Origin: Undibacterium sp049340185 | GTDB taxonomy: Bacteria; Pseudomonadota; Gammaproteobacteria; Burkholderiales; Burkholderiaceae_D | Length of the DNA: 64,000 bases | Direction: 5' to 3' | Assembly: GCF_049340185.1 (NCBI RefSeq) | Contig: NZ_JBMPPC010000005.1 | Span: 394,765-458,764 of the forward strand | Part shown: piece by piece, positions 33,558 through 42,732 of the stretch | Layout: every line of letters starts with the position of its first letter | How positions within the stretch are numbered: the first letter of the stretch is position 1 | The notes under the pieces: model-generated | What the model was told of the DNA's origin: nothing | Databases searched by the model: none | The model's input: the letters and a program-made list of their open reading frames with translations, nothing else | Translations under genes and position numbers: made by a program

Positions 33558-33698
33558 TGTACTAAAAAATGTGGCATTCTATATCCCATACAACATAGTG
33601 GGTGTCAGCTAAAGACCCTCCGGGATATGAATTCGCATCAATATGTAGCCAATAAAACAAATGCGGACAGCGCCCATCTGGAGCTGTCCGCTATTTTT
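33558..33698 (+). ncRNA. Structured leader or small RNA with aptamer-sized stem and intrinsic terminator
   Basis: Seen: a long stem ATTC-T-ATATCCC (33576-33587) paired with GGGATAT-GAAT (33622-33632), 11 bp with one bulged T. It encloses a GGGT...ACCC hairpin (33600-33618). Then a perfect terminator follows: GCGGACAGC (33663-33671) / GCTGTCCGC (33683-33691) and a T-run to 33698. A plausible promoter (TTGCTT, 18 bp, TATAGA) lies at about 33519-33548, giving a start near 33556. The arrangement fits a riboswitch or attenuator for the GGDEF gene downstream, or a free ~140-nt RNA. It does not match the c-di-GMP-I consensus or any class I recognise. Confidence 0.5.
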
Positions 33699-36600
33699 CG
33701 TTCCTGCTCGCTGCAGATATCTCTCGTATTTTTACTGATAAAACGCTTGTTACGGTATGTAAGCAAGAACCAATATCAGATAATGCTGTTAATGGCTTTT
33801 TTGCAATTGCCACTCACAACGCTAGCTTCGTCAATAACGTCTGGTCAGTCCCCGGTGTCGCGTGCCGGCCAGATAGTCAGCAAACCGCAAACAAGCGCTG
33901 CGCCAGTAAGCGCAACGCAGCCACCGGAACGATGGTCGCAACTGGCAGATACGATTTTCCAACGCCTGGGAAAAGAGCAGGGATTGCCCTATTCGATTGC
34001 AACTGCTCTGGCAGAGGACGGTGATGGGTTTCTTTGGGTTGGTACGCAAAGTGGTTTGGCGCGTTGGGATGGATATCGTTTTCGCCCGTATCTGCCAGAC
34101 CCAAAACAGGCGGGAGCGTTGCCTGACGGCTTTATCCAGACATTGCATAAAGACAGCAGGGGACGCTTGTGGGTAGGTATGAATGCGGGCGGGCTGGCAC
34201 GTTACGATAAAGATCAGGACCGTTTTGTGCACTTTACAGCGGGACCTAAGGGATTGAATCATGTCTTGGTACAGTCGATCACTGATGATGGAACGGGCGG
34301 TGTCTGGGTGGGGACGGCAGGAGGCCTGAATCATGTTGACGGCGATACGGATGCCGTTACCGTGATGACGCATGATGAGCAGAATGCCCAGAGTCTGCCA
34401 GACGATAAAATCGCAGCGGTATTGCGTGATACCAAAGGGCGACTCTGGATCGGTAGCAGCAAGGGATTGGTACGCATGGGCAAGCGGGGAGAATTCACTC
34501 AGGTACCACTGACGACTTCGAATGGAATTGTACCGGCAGTCTGGCAATTATTTGAAGCGAGTGACGGGCGTATCTGGGTCGGAACGCGCAAGAACGGTGC
34601 TTTTATTATCGACCCGCTTACTGGAACGGCATTGACTGTCACGGAAAGCGGTGCTTCGGGATCTGCCTTGCTAAGTGAAGGCGTGCATGCCATCCTTGAA
34701 GTGAATCCCGGCATCATTTGGCTAGGTACCTACGGACAAGGAATCGTCAGAATCGATACTCGGTCGATGCAGACCCGACGCTTGCGTCATGATGCTGCAT
34801 TGGTCACCAGTTTGAGTGACAACGCTGTGTGGGCATTGTTAAAGGATCGCTCAGGTCTGGTTTGGGCAGGGACGACACGCGGTATCAATTTATTTAATCC
34901 GACACAGAGCTCTATCGTCACAATTTTTGGTGCCGCCAATCGCCGGGATAGTATTTCTGACACAGATGTCCTGGCGGTATTGCCGGCCAAAGATGGGCGA
35001 GTCTGGATTGGCTTGCGTGACAACGGGATTGATATTCTTGATCCATCTGGAATGCGGGTCGGTGCCTTGCGGCCAGATCCAAAAAATCCTGAAAAAGCCC
35101 TGCCGAACGACCGTGTCTACACAATGAGCAACTCGCCAGCAGGTGATGTATATATCGGAACCGCTCGTGGCGCGTATAAAGCAGACCTCAGTGGCAGACA
35201 GGTCGAGCGTCTGCTACTTGCCCCCAGAGATCCTGCCGCGTCAGTTGATGCGTTGATGTTCGATGACAGACGCTTGTGGATAGGCAGTCGCGAAGATGGT
35301 TTATGGTTAAGCGAGCTGCAGCAAAAAAATCAAAGTTTTCGCCCTGAAGGCTACCAGCAACTTACAGACCAGCGCGTCAATGTAATTGAGCGCGGGAAAA
35401 ATGGTGCGGCCTGGATTGGGACCTTAAACGGGCTTAATTTTTTCAATGCGGATCTCAGATCAGTGAGTCGAATTGCCGCTGCGCCAGCGACATCCAATGC
35501 GTTGTCCGCCGCTGTTATTTTGTCGATGCTAACGGATCGTCAGGGACGTATATGGGTCAGCACGATCGGCGGCGGTATTAACGTCGTCGAACGATACACC
35601 AGTGAGGGACAGCCGGTATTTCGCCGCCTTGGTAAAGAACAGGGTTTGCCCAGCGATACAGTTGCCCATTTGCTGCTGGATCGCGAGGGAAAAATCTGGG
35701 CAAGTACATCAGAGGGGCTGGCGGTCATTGATCCCGCTGATTTTCGTATCCGTACTCTGCATCGCGCCGATGGCGTCGGTATTGCAGGCTATTGGTCGCA
35801 CTCAGGTGCGGTAACAGCCGAAGGGGAGTTATTGTTTGGCGGTGTCGGTGGCTTAACGGTCGTTCGTCCAGACAAAATGGAGGAGTGGACATATCGTCCG
35901 CCGGTGGTTGTTACTGAGGTTCGTATTGGCGGGAAAGTGGTTGCCCTGGATATGCTGCATTCCGGTGACGGCGATAGCGATGCATCAGATGTCCGAGTTC
36001 TCGTGCCTCCGGATACTAATTCAATAGCGGTAGAATTTTCTGCACTCGATTATTCTGCACCGGAAAATAATCGTTATCAGTATCGGCTTGAGGGCTTTGA
36101 TAAAGACTGGATCACTACCGATTATTCAAGGCGACTTGCCTCATACACAAATTTACCTCCAGGGAATTACCGCTTATTGTTGAGAGGATCAAATCGCAAC
36201 GGCGTCTGGACCGAGAATGCGCTGGAGTTACCAATACGTGTTTTACCTGCTTGGTATCAGACTTATTGGTTCCGTACTTTGCTTGCCTTAGCCTGTCTCG
36301 CGGTGGTAGTGGCGATTGTCCGCAGAAGAACCGCTTATCTGCGACTACGTCAGTCTGAACTGGAGAACGAAGTCAGGCAAAGAACACTGGAGCTAAGAGA
36401 GAAGCAAACCGCATTGGAACTCGCCAATAAGGGCTTGAGCGAAGCTAATGTGGAACTGGCTTTATCCGCAGACGTCTTGAGACAACTCAGCGATATTGGC
36501 CGTGAAATTACTGGCAGTCTGTATAGCTCTGCGGTATTTAAAACGGTGCACCATCATATCGGCGGGATTTTTGGCGATAGGAATTTGTCGATCTACCGTA

Positions 36601-37736
36601 TCAATTTTAGTGGTGACCGCCTGGACCGGGAATTTGGTCGGGAGGATGGTCTTGCGCTACCTGACTGGTCGATTGATCTGGCATCACCGACCTCGAATGC
36701 GGCGAGAGCCGTGCGGGAAAAAATTGAAGTCTTGATGAACCTGAGTCCCGATTCGGTAGATCAGACGCATATTCCCGGTACTCGCCAAATGCGTTCGGCA
36801 TTGTTTGCACCCCTGATGATTGATGAGCGAGTATTGGGTGTGATGACAATTCAGTCTGAACGCGAGCATGCCTATGGTAACCGGGAGTGCATGATTTTCC
36901 GCACGATCTGCTCCTATGTCGCAATCGCGCTGGATAATGCAGAAGCGTACAAACAACTGAAACTGATTTTACATACTTTGAGCGAAACGCAGTCCGAGGT
37001 AGTCAGGAAAAATATTGAACTGGAACGCACCTACAGAGAGCTCAAAGAAATCAGTTTGACGGACCCGCTGACAGGCTTGGGTAATCGGCGATATCTGTTA
37101 CAGCATATGGATGCGGACGTCGCATGGGTGCTGCGGCAGTATGACGAGCATCTGAGAAAACCTGCACTGCCAGCGCCTGCACAAGCGGATCTGATTTTGT
37201 TTCTTGTAGATCTTGATCACTTTAAAATCGTGAACGATACGCATGGTCATGCCGCTGGTGATCTTGTATTGATTGAAATGCGTGCAAGGCTGGAAGAAGT
37301 ATTCCGGGACTCGGACTATCTGGTGCGATGGGGCGGCGAAGAGTTTTTGATTGTTGCCAGAGCGGTTAACCGGTCAGAGGCTGAGGGCTTGGCTGAGCGT
37401 TTGTGTACCGCAGTCGCCCGCACCCCATTTGTCATTTCAGATAATGTTACGCTGGTGCAGACTTGTTCGGTTGGTTTTGCCTGCTACCCCTTTTTGCCAC
37501 ACAATCCGCACTTGCTCACCTGGTTGCAGGTGCTTGAGCTTGCCGATCAGAGTTTATATCGGGCTAAGGTCGACGGGCGTAATGCCTGGGATGGAATATA
37601 TGGCACTGAGTACACGCGGGAGGATGACTTCTTTCAGCGGGTCATGTTAGAGGCGGATACCTTGCTTCAAAACGGCGAACTGGAGCGCGCGTGTCGCGCA
37701 GATTACTTGGCCGCAAACCGGCTGACGATCTTGTAA
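33627..37736 (+). CDS. Membrane sensor with beta-propeller, Y_Y_Y, GAF and GGDEF (diguanylate cyclase) domains
   Basis: At most 1369 aa. Seen: many two-component-regulator propeller repeats (about 95-780; GDGFLWVGTQSGLARWDGYRF, KDSRGRLWVGMNAGGLARYD and so on); a Y_Y_Y domain (about 800-865, NRYQYRLEGFDKDWITTDYSRR); one TM helix (about 873-893); a coiled coil; a GAF domain (about 960-1110); and a GGDEF domain (about 1140-1310) with active GGEEF and an intact RxxD inhibitory site (RDSD five residues before GGEEF). It probably makes c-di-GMP in response to a periplasmic signal. The start is uncertain. The first ATG (33627) sits inside a stem and upstream of a terminator with no Shine-Dalgarno, so the true start is probably TTG 33747 or ATG 33783/33792, just before the signal/anchor helix MLLMAFLQLPLTTLA. 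The ligand is unknown. Confidence 0.85.
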   Translation: MNSHQYVANKTNADSAHLELSAIFRSCSLQISLVFLLIKRLLRYVSKNQYQIMLLMAFLQLPLTTLASSITSGQSPVSRAGQIVSKPQTSAAPVSATQPPERWSQLADTIFQRLGKEQGLPYSIATALAEDGDGFLWVGTQSGLARWDGYRFRPYLPDPKQAGALPDGFIQTLHKDSRGRLWVGMNAGGLARYDKDQDRFVHFTAGPKGLNHVLVQSITDDGTGGVWVGTAGGLNHVDGDTDAVTVMTHDEQNAQSLPDDKIAAVLRDTKGRLWIGSSKGLVRMGKRGEFTQVPLTTSNGIVPAVWQLFEASDGRIWVGTRKNGAFIIDPLTGTALTVTESGASGSALLSEGVHAILEVNPGIIWLGTYGQGIVRIDTRSMQTRRLRHDAALVTSLSDNAVWALLKDRSGLVWAGTTRGINLFNPTQSSIVTIFGAANRRDSISDTDVLAVLPAKDGRVWIGLRDNGIDILDPSGMRVGALRPDPKNPEKALPNDRVYTMSNSPAGDVYIGTARGAYKADLSGRQVERLLLAPRDPAASVDALMFDDRRLWIGSREDGLWLSELQQKNQSFRPEGYQQLTDQRVNVIERGKNGAAWIGTLNGLNFFNADLRSVSRIAAAPATSNALSAAVILSMLTDRQGRIWVSTIGGGINVVERYTSEGQPVFRRLGKEQGLPSDTVAHLLLDREGKIWASTSEGLAVIDPADFRIRTLHRADGVGIAGYWSHSGAVTAEGELLFGGVGGLTVVRPDKMEEWTYRPPVVVTEVRIGGKVVALDMLHSGDGDSDASDVRVLVPPDTNSIAVEFSALDYSAPENNRYQYRLEGFDKDWITTDYSRRLASYTNLPPGNYRLLLRGSNRNGVWTENALELPIRVLPAWYQTYWFRTLLALACLAVVVAIVRRRTAYLRLRQSELENEVRQRTLELREKQTALELANKGLSEANVELALSADVLRQLSDIGREITGSLYSSAVFKTVHHHIGGIFGDRNLSIYRINFSGDRLDREFGREDGLALPDWSIDLASPTSNAARAVREKIEVLMNLSPDSVDQTHIPGTRQMRSALFAPLMIDERVLGVMTIQSEREHAYGNRECMIFRTICSYVAIALDNAEAYKQLKLILHTLSETQSEVVRKNIELERTYRELKEISLTDPLTGLGNRRYLLQHMDADVAWVLRQYDEHLRKPALPAPAQADLILFLVDLDHFKIVNDTHGHAAGDLVLIEMRARLEEVFRDSDYLVRWGGEEFLIVARAVNRSEAEGLAERLCTAVARTPFVISDNVTLVQTCSVGFACYPFLPHNPHLLTWLQVLELADQSLYRAKVDGRNAWDGIYGTEYTREDDFFQRVMLEADTLLQNGELERACRADYLAANRLTIL

Positions 37737-37796
37737 GTATCTTCCAACATAATTTGTTGATGATTAATTTATCAGCGCATTTTTTACTATTTCAGA

Positions 37797-38792
37797 ATGA
37801 TGACGACAGACAAAAACGCTTTAGTTGAGGCATTTCCCGCAGCCCGCTTTATCAAAGAAATCGGACGTGGAAAAGAAGGTGCCCGTAGCATGTCGCAAGA
37901 GGATGCTCAGTTATTGTATGGTGCAATGCTGGAGGCGCGGGTCTCTGATCTGGAGATGGGCGGGATCCTGCTGGCAATGCGCATTAAGGGCGAATCGGTA
38001 CAGGAAATTGCGGGCTTTATGGCAGCGGCACAGACGCAGATTCTGGCCTTATATGCGCCACCAGATCGACCGTATGCTCCAGTGGTGATCCCTAGCTATA
38101 ACGGCGCCCGTAAGAAGGCAAACCTGACCCCCTTGCTTGCTTTGCTGTTAGCGCGCAGAGGTGTGCCCGTGCTGGTACATGGTGTGCTGAAAGATGCCGG
38201 GCGAGTGACAACAGCAGAAATTTTTGAGGCCCTTGGTAAACCATTTGCGCGTTCTGCCGCGGAGGCAGAAGCGCAGATGGCGCAGTATGAACCGGCTTTC
38301 ATATCAGTAGATACTTTGTCTCCGGCGATGACACGTATTCTGGCGATGCGCAGAATCCTGGGGGTTCGCAATTCGACCCATACGCTGGTGAAAATCCTGC
38401 AGCCGTTTACCAGTCCGGCTTTAAGGCTGACTTCCTATACGCATCCTGAATATCAGATTATGTTGCATCAGTATTTTTCTGAGATTGCACCGCATGAACG
38501 TGGGGATGCTTTTCTGATGCGAGGTACGGAGGGGGAGACGGTGGCGAGTACCGGACGTGCGCAACAGATTGACTGGTTTCATGAGGGACAATGTACGACC
38601 CTGGTACAGACGCATCAGAGCCTGTCCGGCGATTTGCCGGATATACCTGAGACTTGTGATGCGGCGACTACGGCACGCTGGATTGAGTCCGTACTGGTGG
38701 GCGATGTGGCAGTACCGGCAAATATTGCAGATCAGGTGGAGCATTGTGTAATGGTCACCAAATTACTCAAAGAGCGAGCTGCTGGGGCTTAA
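37797..38792 (+). CDS. ybiB: YbiB family protein (anthranilate phosphoribosyltransferase-like)
   Basis: 331 aa. Seen: the TrpD-like fold, with an N-terminal helical domain (ARSMSQEDAQLLYGAMLEARVSDLEMGGILLAMRIKGES) and a glycosyltransferase-3-like core (VVIPSYNGARKKANLTPLLALLLARRGVPVLVHGVLKDAGRVTTAEIFEALG). The GTGN/DK phosphoribosyl motif of true TrpD is replaced by YNGARKK, as in YbiB, which binds nucleic acids rather than making anthranilate derivatives. ybiB is often found beside nitrate-assimilation and cobA genes in betaproteobacteria, as here. Its cellular role is unclear. A bidirectional terminator follows. Confidence 0.88.
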   Translation: MMTTDKNALVEAFPAARFIKEIGRGKEGARSMSQEDAQLLYGAMLEARVSDLEMGGILLAMRIKGESVQEIAGFMAAAQTQILALYAPPDRPYAPVVIPSYNGARKKANLTPLLALLLARRGVPVLVHGVLKDAGRVTTAEIFEALGKPFARSAAEAEAQMAQYEPAFISVDTLSPAMTRILAMRRILGVRNSTHTLVKILQPFTSPALRLTSYTHPEYQIMLHQYFSEIAPHERGDAFLMRGTEGETVASTGRAQQIDWFHEGQCTTLVQTHQSLSGDLPDIPETCDAATTARWIESVLVGDVAVPANIADQVEHCVMVTKLLKERAAGA

Positions 38793-38845
38793 GCTTTCAT
38801 GTCTATGGAGGTATTGCGACGTGCTTTGAGATAGTTAGAGTGCTG

Positions 38846-38894
38846 TAGAGGTAGTGCAGTAGAGGTAGTGCAGTAGAGGTAGTGCAGTAGAGGG
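38846..38894 (+). repeat. 3.5 copies of a 14-bp tandem repeat
   Basis: The unit TAGAGGTAGTGCAG begins at 38846, 38860 and 38874, with a partial fourth copy from 38888. The three full copies are identical. It lies between ybiB and a convergent TonB receptor gene, non-coding. Identical copies suggest recent expansion, so this is a likely variable-number locus. Confidence 0.88.
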
Positions 38895-38925
38895 ATATTG
38901 AAGTCAGATTTGACGAAATAGATAT

Positions 38926-38956
38926 AAAAAAGCGCCGGATAAACCGGCGCTTTTTT
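38926..38956. terminator. Bidirectional terminator between ybiB and the TonB receptor gene
   Basis: GCGCCGG / CCGGCGC stem with ATAAA loop, flanked by A6 and T6, so it works for both convergent transcripts. Confidence 0.9.
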
Positions 38957-39032
38957 GTTAAGCATGACTTATCGTGACTAATTAATGCGTCTTCTTCAAT
39001 TAGAAGTTTGTCAGAAATTCGTCAAAATTTCA

Positions 39033-41273
39033 TCAGAAGTTCGCTTTGAACTGCACGCCGTAGCTGCGTGGTTCGTTCAAGATACCCGTCAGATTATTGA
39101 AGTCGATCGCTGCGATGACTTGTTGCTTGTTGGTGATGTTACGACCATAAACAGCCAGTTCATACTTGCCATCTGCCCATTTGTAGCCAACACGCAAGCC
39201 GCCTTCCAGCAGGGATTTAGCTTTGTATTCTTTGGCTTCATACAAGAACATATTGTAGGTGTCTTTGTATGCCCAGTCAGTGAATACATACAGATCACCA
39301 TCAGCAATTGGTGTGCTGTATTTCAGCGTGAAGTTGCCTATCCACTTCGGTGCGCGTGGCAATGGATTACCGCCGATCAGTACAGTACCTGCAACAGGTC
39401 CTGCCGGATTCGTGACAGTACAGCCGTTACCGCAAGGAGAGACGAACAATTTGGCATCTTTGATTTCGGTGTCGTTGTAGCTGACGCCGACCGTTGATTT
39501 CCAGTTGCGGCTCAGATTCGCTTGCAAATCAACTTCAAAACCCTGACCAGTTGCTTTGTCTGCATTGACCAGTTTGTTTTGATTGACTGCGCCACTACCT
39601 GCAGTCAGTTGCAAGTCTTTGACGGTGTACTGGAATACGGTTGCGGTTACGCGTGCAGTATTATCCAGGATGTCTTTCTTGATGCCGGCTTCAAAAGACA
39701 GCGCTTTTTCAGAGTTTGCAACAGAGATGCCGTCACCAAATAAAACACGACCTTGCACACTTGGTGCGCGGTAACCAGTTGCTATACGACCGAAGAAATT
39801 GGTCGTTGCATCTGCTGCGTAGTTGGCACCTAAATCCCAGCTGATATTGGTAGAGCTAGGGCTTGCGGTGTAGACCGTCGGTTTGGCGCTAGGTGCGGAG
39901 CCCGGTGTCCATGGACGGCTTGCATCAAAGTCTTTCTTATCGCTGGTATAGCGGATGCCGCCGCGTAATTTCAGCTGGTCGCTGACCGCATAATTCAGAG
40001 AGCCGAATGTTGCCCATGATTTCGCATGCTGGTGTTGTACTGCGTAGCCATCCTGTACGTTGCCGCCCAGTGAGTTGAAATCGAAACTATCTACTTGTAA
40101 ATCTTCTTTGAAGTAATAAATACCGGCGATCCATTGTAGAGCATCTTTTGTATTCGATTGCAGACGAATTTCTTGTGTCACCTGTTTCAGATCTGGTACG
40201 CCGTCAGCGGTTTCTGACGGGAATGGAATAAAACCAGGACCCATTGGCAGTGCAAAGGAGGCGCCATAACCACCATCGACGTCAGCGCGGCTATACAGCT
40301 TTGCTTTGTCGTAGGCAGTGATCGAATACAGCGTCATACCATCAAAGTCCCAGCGCAGGCGTGCGCTGACACCGGATGAACTCAGGGTCTGAGTATTGAT
40401 ACCGTCAGTCGGATAGCTGCTGTAGTTGAAACCAGGCACCAGTTCGTTCGTACCTTTTTGAATGATATTGGCACGGAACAGAGTGGCGTTGCCTGACAAA
40501 TCGCGACCATGGGCATTGAACAGGGCACTGAAGCCGCCGTTCTTATAAGCCAGTTGGATACGCGCTGCTTTGTCGTGGTAGCCTTCCAGCTCTTTGGTGC
40601 CAGTGCTGCGCGGGTTAGTGACGCGGTCATCACGTGATTGCGATTGACCGGATAAACGCATTGCCCAGTCGCTGTTCAACGGCACGTTGACTGCACCTTC
40701 AAAATTGACTGCTTTGTCATTGCCCAAACCAAGGTTTGCATAACCTTCGAAGACATTGGTTGGCTTGGCGGATTCAAATTTGATGACGCCTGCGGGGGAG
40801 TTGCGGCCAAACAACGTACCCTGCGGGCCGCGCAGAACTTCTACCTGATCAACGTCAAAAATCGGGAAACCTTTCAAAATTGGGTTTTCCTGTACGACGT
40901 CGTCATAGATCAGGCCAACTGGCTGAGAGGCATTCAGATCAAAATCGGTATTGCCCAGACCGCGGATATAGAAGCGTGGAAAGACGCGACCAAAATCGGA
41001 TTCAATGTTCAGACTAGGTACGCGTGAAGCAAGTGCGCGAATGTCCTGACCGCTGGTGTTATACGTATCCAGAGCCTCGCCTTTGATTGCCGAGATCGAC
41101 ATCGGGACTTCTTTGATGTTTTCTGAGCGGCGGTTGGCCGTGACGATCACGGTCTCTAATTGGGTGGAATCTTTGGTATCGCCAGACTTCGTCTGGGCGA
41201 AGGCAGCATGCATAGGGAAGGCAGTCGCTACCGCAAGTGCCAGCAAGCTGAGCTTGGTAGTTGGTTGTTGCAT
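39033..41273 (-). CDS. TonB-dependent outer-membrane receptor
   Basis: 746 aa. Seen: a signal peptide (MQQPTTKLSLLALAVATAFPMHAAFAQ); a TonB-box-like ETVIVTANR; a plug domain (about 45-160, VPMSISAIKGEALDTYNTSGQDIRALASRVP...VEVLRGPQGTLFGRNSPAGVI); and a 22-strand barrel ending in ...YGVQFKANF with terminal Phe. Type suggests import of an iron chelate or other large solute; nothing points to the ligand. The start is ATG 41273, with GAGAGG 9 bp upstream; the ATG at 41282 would sit directly on that site. It lies between ybiB and cobA, so a link to nitrate or sirohaem metabolism (iron supply) is possible but unproved. Confidence 0.9.
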   Translation of the reverse strand: MQQPTTKLSLLALAVATAFPMHAAFAQTKSGDTKDSTQLETVIVTANRRSENIKEVPMSISAIKGEALDTYNTSGQDIRALASRVPSLNIESDFGRVFPRFYIRGLGNTDFDLNASQPVGLIYDDVVQENPILKGFPIFDVDQVEVLRGPQGTLFGRNSPAGVIKFESAKPTNVFEGYANLGLGNDKAVNFEGAVNVPLNSDWAMRLSGQSQSRDDRVTNPRSTGTKELEGYHDKAARIQLAYKNGGFSALFNAHGRDLSGNATLFRANIIQKGTNELVPGFNYSSYPTDGINTQTLSSSGVSARLRWDFDGMTLYSITAYDKAKLYSRADVDGGYGASFALPMGPGFIPFPSETADGVPDLKQVTQEIRLQSNTKDALQWIAGIYYFKEDLQVDSFDFNSLGGNVQDGYAVQHQHAKSWATFGSLNYAVSDQLKLRGGIRYTSDKKDFDASRPWTPGSAPSAKPTVYTASPSSTNISWDLGANYAADATTNFFGRIATGYRAPSVQGRVLFGDGISVANSEKALSFEAGIKKDILDNTARVTATVFQYTVKDLQLTAGSGAVNQNKLVNADKATGQGFEVDLQANLSRNWKSTVGVSYNDTEIKDAKLFVSPCGNGCTVTNPAGPVAGTVLIGGNPLPRAPKWIGNFTLKYSTPIADGDLYVFTDWAYKDTYNMFLYEAKEYKAKSLLEGGLRVGYKWADGKYELAVYGRNITNKQQVIAAIDFNNLTGILNEPRSYGVQFKANF

Positions 41274-41638
41274 CTGATTCATCCTCTCGGTTAATTGAAA
41301 CGACATACAGTCAGGAGAACGGGTACTTCTTAGTACGGCTTCGTATTGCCGTTGACCTGACCAAAAACAGTGCGTGCAGCGTTTGATGCACGACGACAGA
41401 GCTCAAAGCTTCGGTGCTCAATGATTGCGCAATCGTTTGCGCTCTCAATAGCTCTGTTATCTCTTCTTGCAACAACCAAGTCAAGAATTAGTTTATATGA
41501 CATGCAATTTTGAGAAATGTGACATCTTTTCGTTGCAAAATTAAAACAGACTATTGATATGCGGAAATTTTATAAATGATTTTGGCGAATACCAGTTGAG
41601 CGATTGCTGCCATATGAGAGGGCATTTACCTACTTGGC

Positions 41639-41656
41639 TGCACTAACATGGTGCGG
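41639..41656 (+). promoter_or_regulatory. NtrC-binding site upstream of cobA
   Basis: TGCACT-AACAT-GGTGCG matches the NtrC consensus TGCACC-N5-GGTGCA at 10 of 12 fixed positions and lies about 65-80 bp upstream of the predicted cobA transcription start. Confidence 0.7.
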
Positions 41657-41693
41657 TTTATGTTCAATACCACCAACCGTGGGATAGCTTTCA

Positions 41694-41709
41694 TGGAACG
41701 TGACTTGCA
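41694..41709 (+). promoter_or_regulatory. Sigma-54 promoter of cobA
   Basis: TGGAAC-GTGAC-TTGCA has one mismatch to the -24/-12 consensus. The predicted start is near 41720, 27 nt before ATG 41747. With the upstream NtrC site it ties sirohaem synthesis to the nitrate regulon. Confidence 0.75.
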
Positions 41710-41746
41710 TAACAGGTGTATCTGAAAAACGTTCTGGACATCATTT

Positions 41747-42523
41747 ATGTATACCCATGGCAAAGTATTTCTCGTCGGTGCCGGCCCCGGCGACCCTGAC
41801 TTACTAACGATTAAAGCGGTTAAAGCAATTGCGCAGGCTGATGTCGTCCTGATTGACGATCTCGTTAATCCTGCGGTGTTGCAGCATGCTTCGCCCTCCG
41901 CGCGAATTGTGCAAGTCGGCAAGCGCGGCGGTTGTCAGTCAACACCTCAGGCTTTTATTGAAAAACTGATGTTGGCCGAGGCGCGGGCAGGTCAATGCGT
42001 TGTTCGTTTGAAAGGTGGAGATCCTTTTATCTTCGGCCGTGGTGGCGAAGAGCGTCAGCACCTGATGCGGCATGGAATCGCCGTCTATGTGATCAATGGC
42101 ATCAGTAGCGGGCTGGCTGCACCAGCCAGTCTGGGCATTCCGTTAACGCACAGAGACTGGGCGCAGGGAGCAATTTTTGTTACTGGGCACGGCAAAACAC
42201 CGGATCATCGTCCTGATTGGGCTGCCTTAGCTAAAACCGGACTAACATTGGTGATTTATATGGGCGTCGCGCATTGCCAGCAGATTCAGGATGAATTGAT
42301 CGCCGGTGGTCTGTCTGTCACCACGCCGGTTGCCGTCGTTCAATCAGCGACCCGGAATCATCAGAATCAGCTGATCACGACTTTGCAGCGTCTCTCCAGT
42401 GATTTGTCTGCATCGTCGCTAGGGAGTCCAAGCGTCATTGTGATTGGCGACGTGGTGCGCTGTGCTGATGCGCAATATCAATTACATAGTTTGCCATCAG
42501 TGGTCGCAGCGATGGGTGCGTAG
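41747..42523 (+). CDS. cobA: Uroporphyrinogen-III C-methyltransferase (SUMT)
   Basis: SAM-dependent methylase that makes precorrin-2, the precursor of sirohaem needed by NirB. 258 aa, one domain, so not the trifunctional CysG. Seen: VGAGPGDPDLLTIKAVKAIAQADVVLIDDLVNPAVL, VRLKGGDPFIFGRGGEE, GISSGLAAPASLGIPLTHR and TLVIYMGVAH. The dehydrogenase/ferrochelatase step must be encoded elsewhere. It is controlled by the sigma-54/NtrC elements above and so belongs to the nitrate-assimilation regulon. Confidence 0.94.
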   Translation: MYTHGKVFLVGAGPGDPDLLTIKAVKAIAQADVVLIDDLVNPAVLQHASPSARIVQVGKRGGCQSTPQAFIEKLMLAEARAGQCVVRLKGGDPFIFGRGGEERQHLMRHGIAVYVINGISSGLAAPASLGIPLTHRDWAQGAIFVTGHGKTPDHRPDWAALAKTGLTLVIYMGVAHCQQIQDELIAGGLSVTTPVAVVQSATRNHQNQLITTLQRLSSDLSASSLGSPSVIVIGDVVRCADAQYQLHSLPSVVAAMGA

Positions 42524-42732
42524 GCTTCGTCTTGCCGCAATCCTACTGGCGTCGTATTTTTTTGTATCTGGTTTCGGTTGCTCATCATTAAACCGAGGGA
42601 TATTTTTTTACCCGTTTAATTGCTGGCAGTTCTTAAATCGTATGGATTACATCGGCTACAATCACGCCTCAATCCTGCCCGGCGAAAATCCGGTGGGATC
42701 TATCAGTGGCGAAAAAATACGAAAGTCAGGAA

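Larger units (their letters stand above)
41274..41746. promoter_or_regulatory. TonB receptor / cobA divergent control region
   Basis: 473 bp without a gene. Near cobA are an NtrC site and a sigma-54 promoter (listed separately). On the receptor side there are a 12-bp palindrome GATTGCGCAATC (41423-41434) and an inverted pair CGTGCA / TGCACG (41373-41378, 41387-41392), both possible operators. No clear Fur box was found. Confidence 0.5.

Noticed and set aside
33558..33698. c-di-GMP-I (GEMM) riboswitch before the GGDEF gene
   Set aside because: The conserved GEMM core bases and two-helix arrangement are not present; the structure is therefore reported as unassigned.
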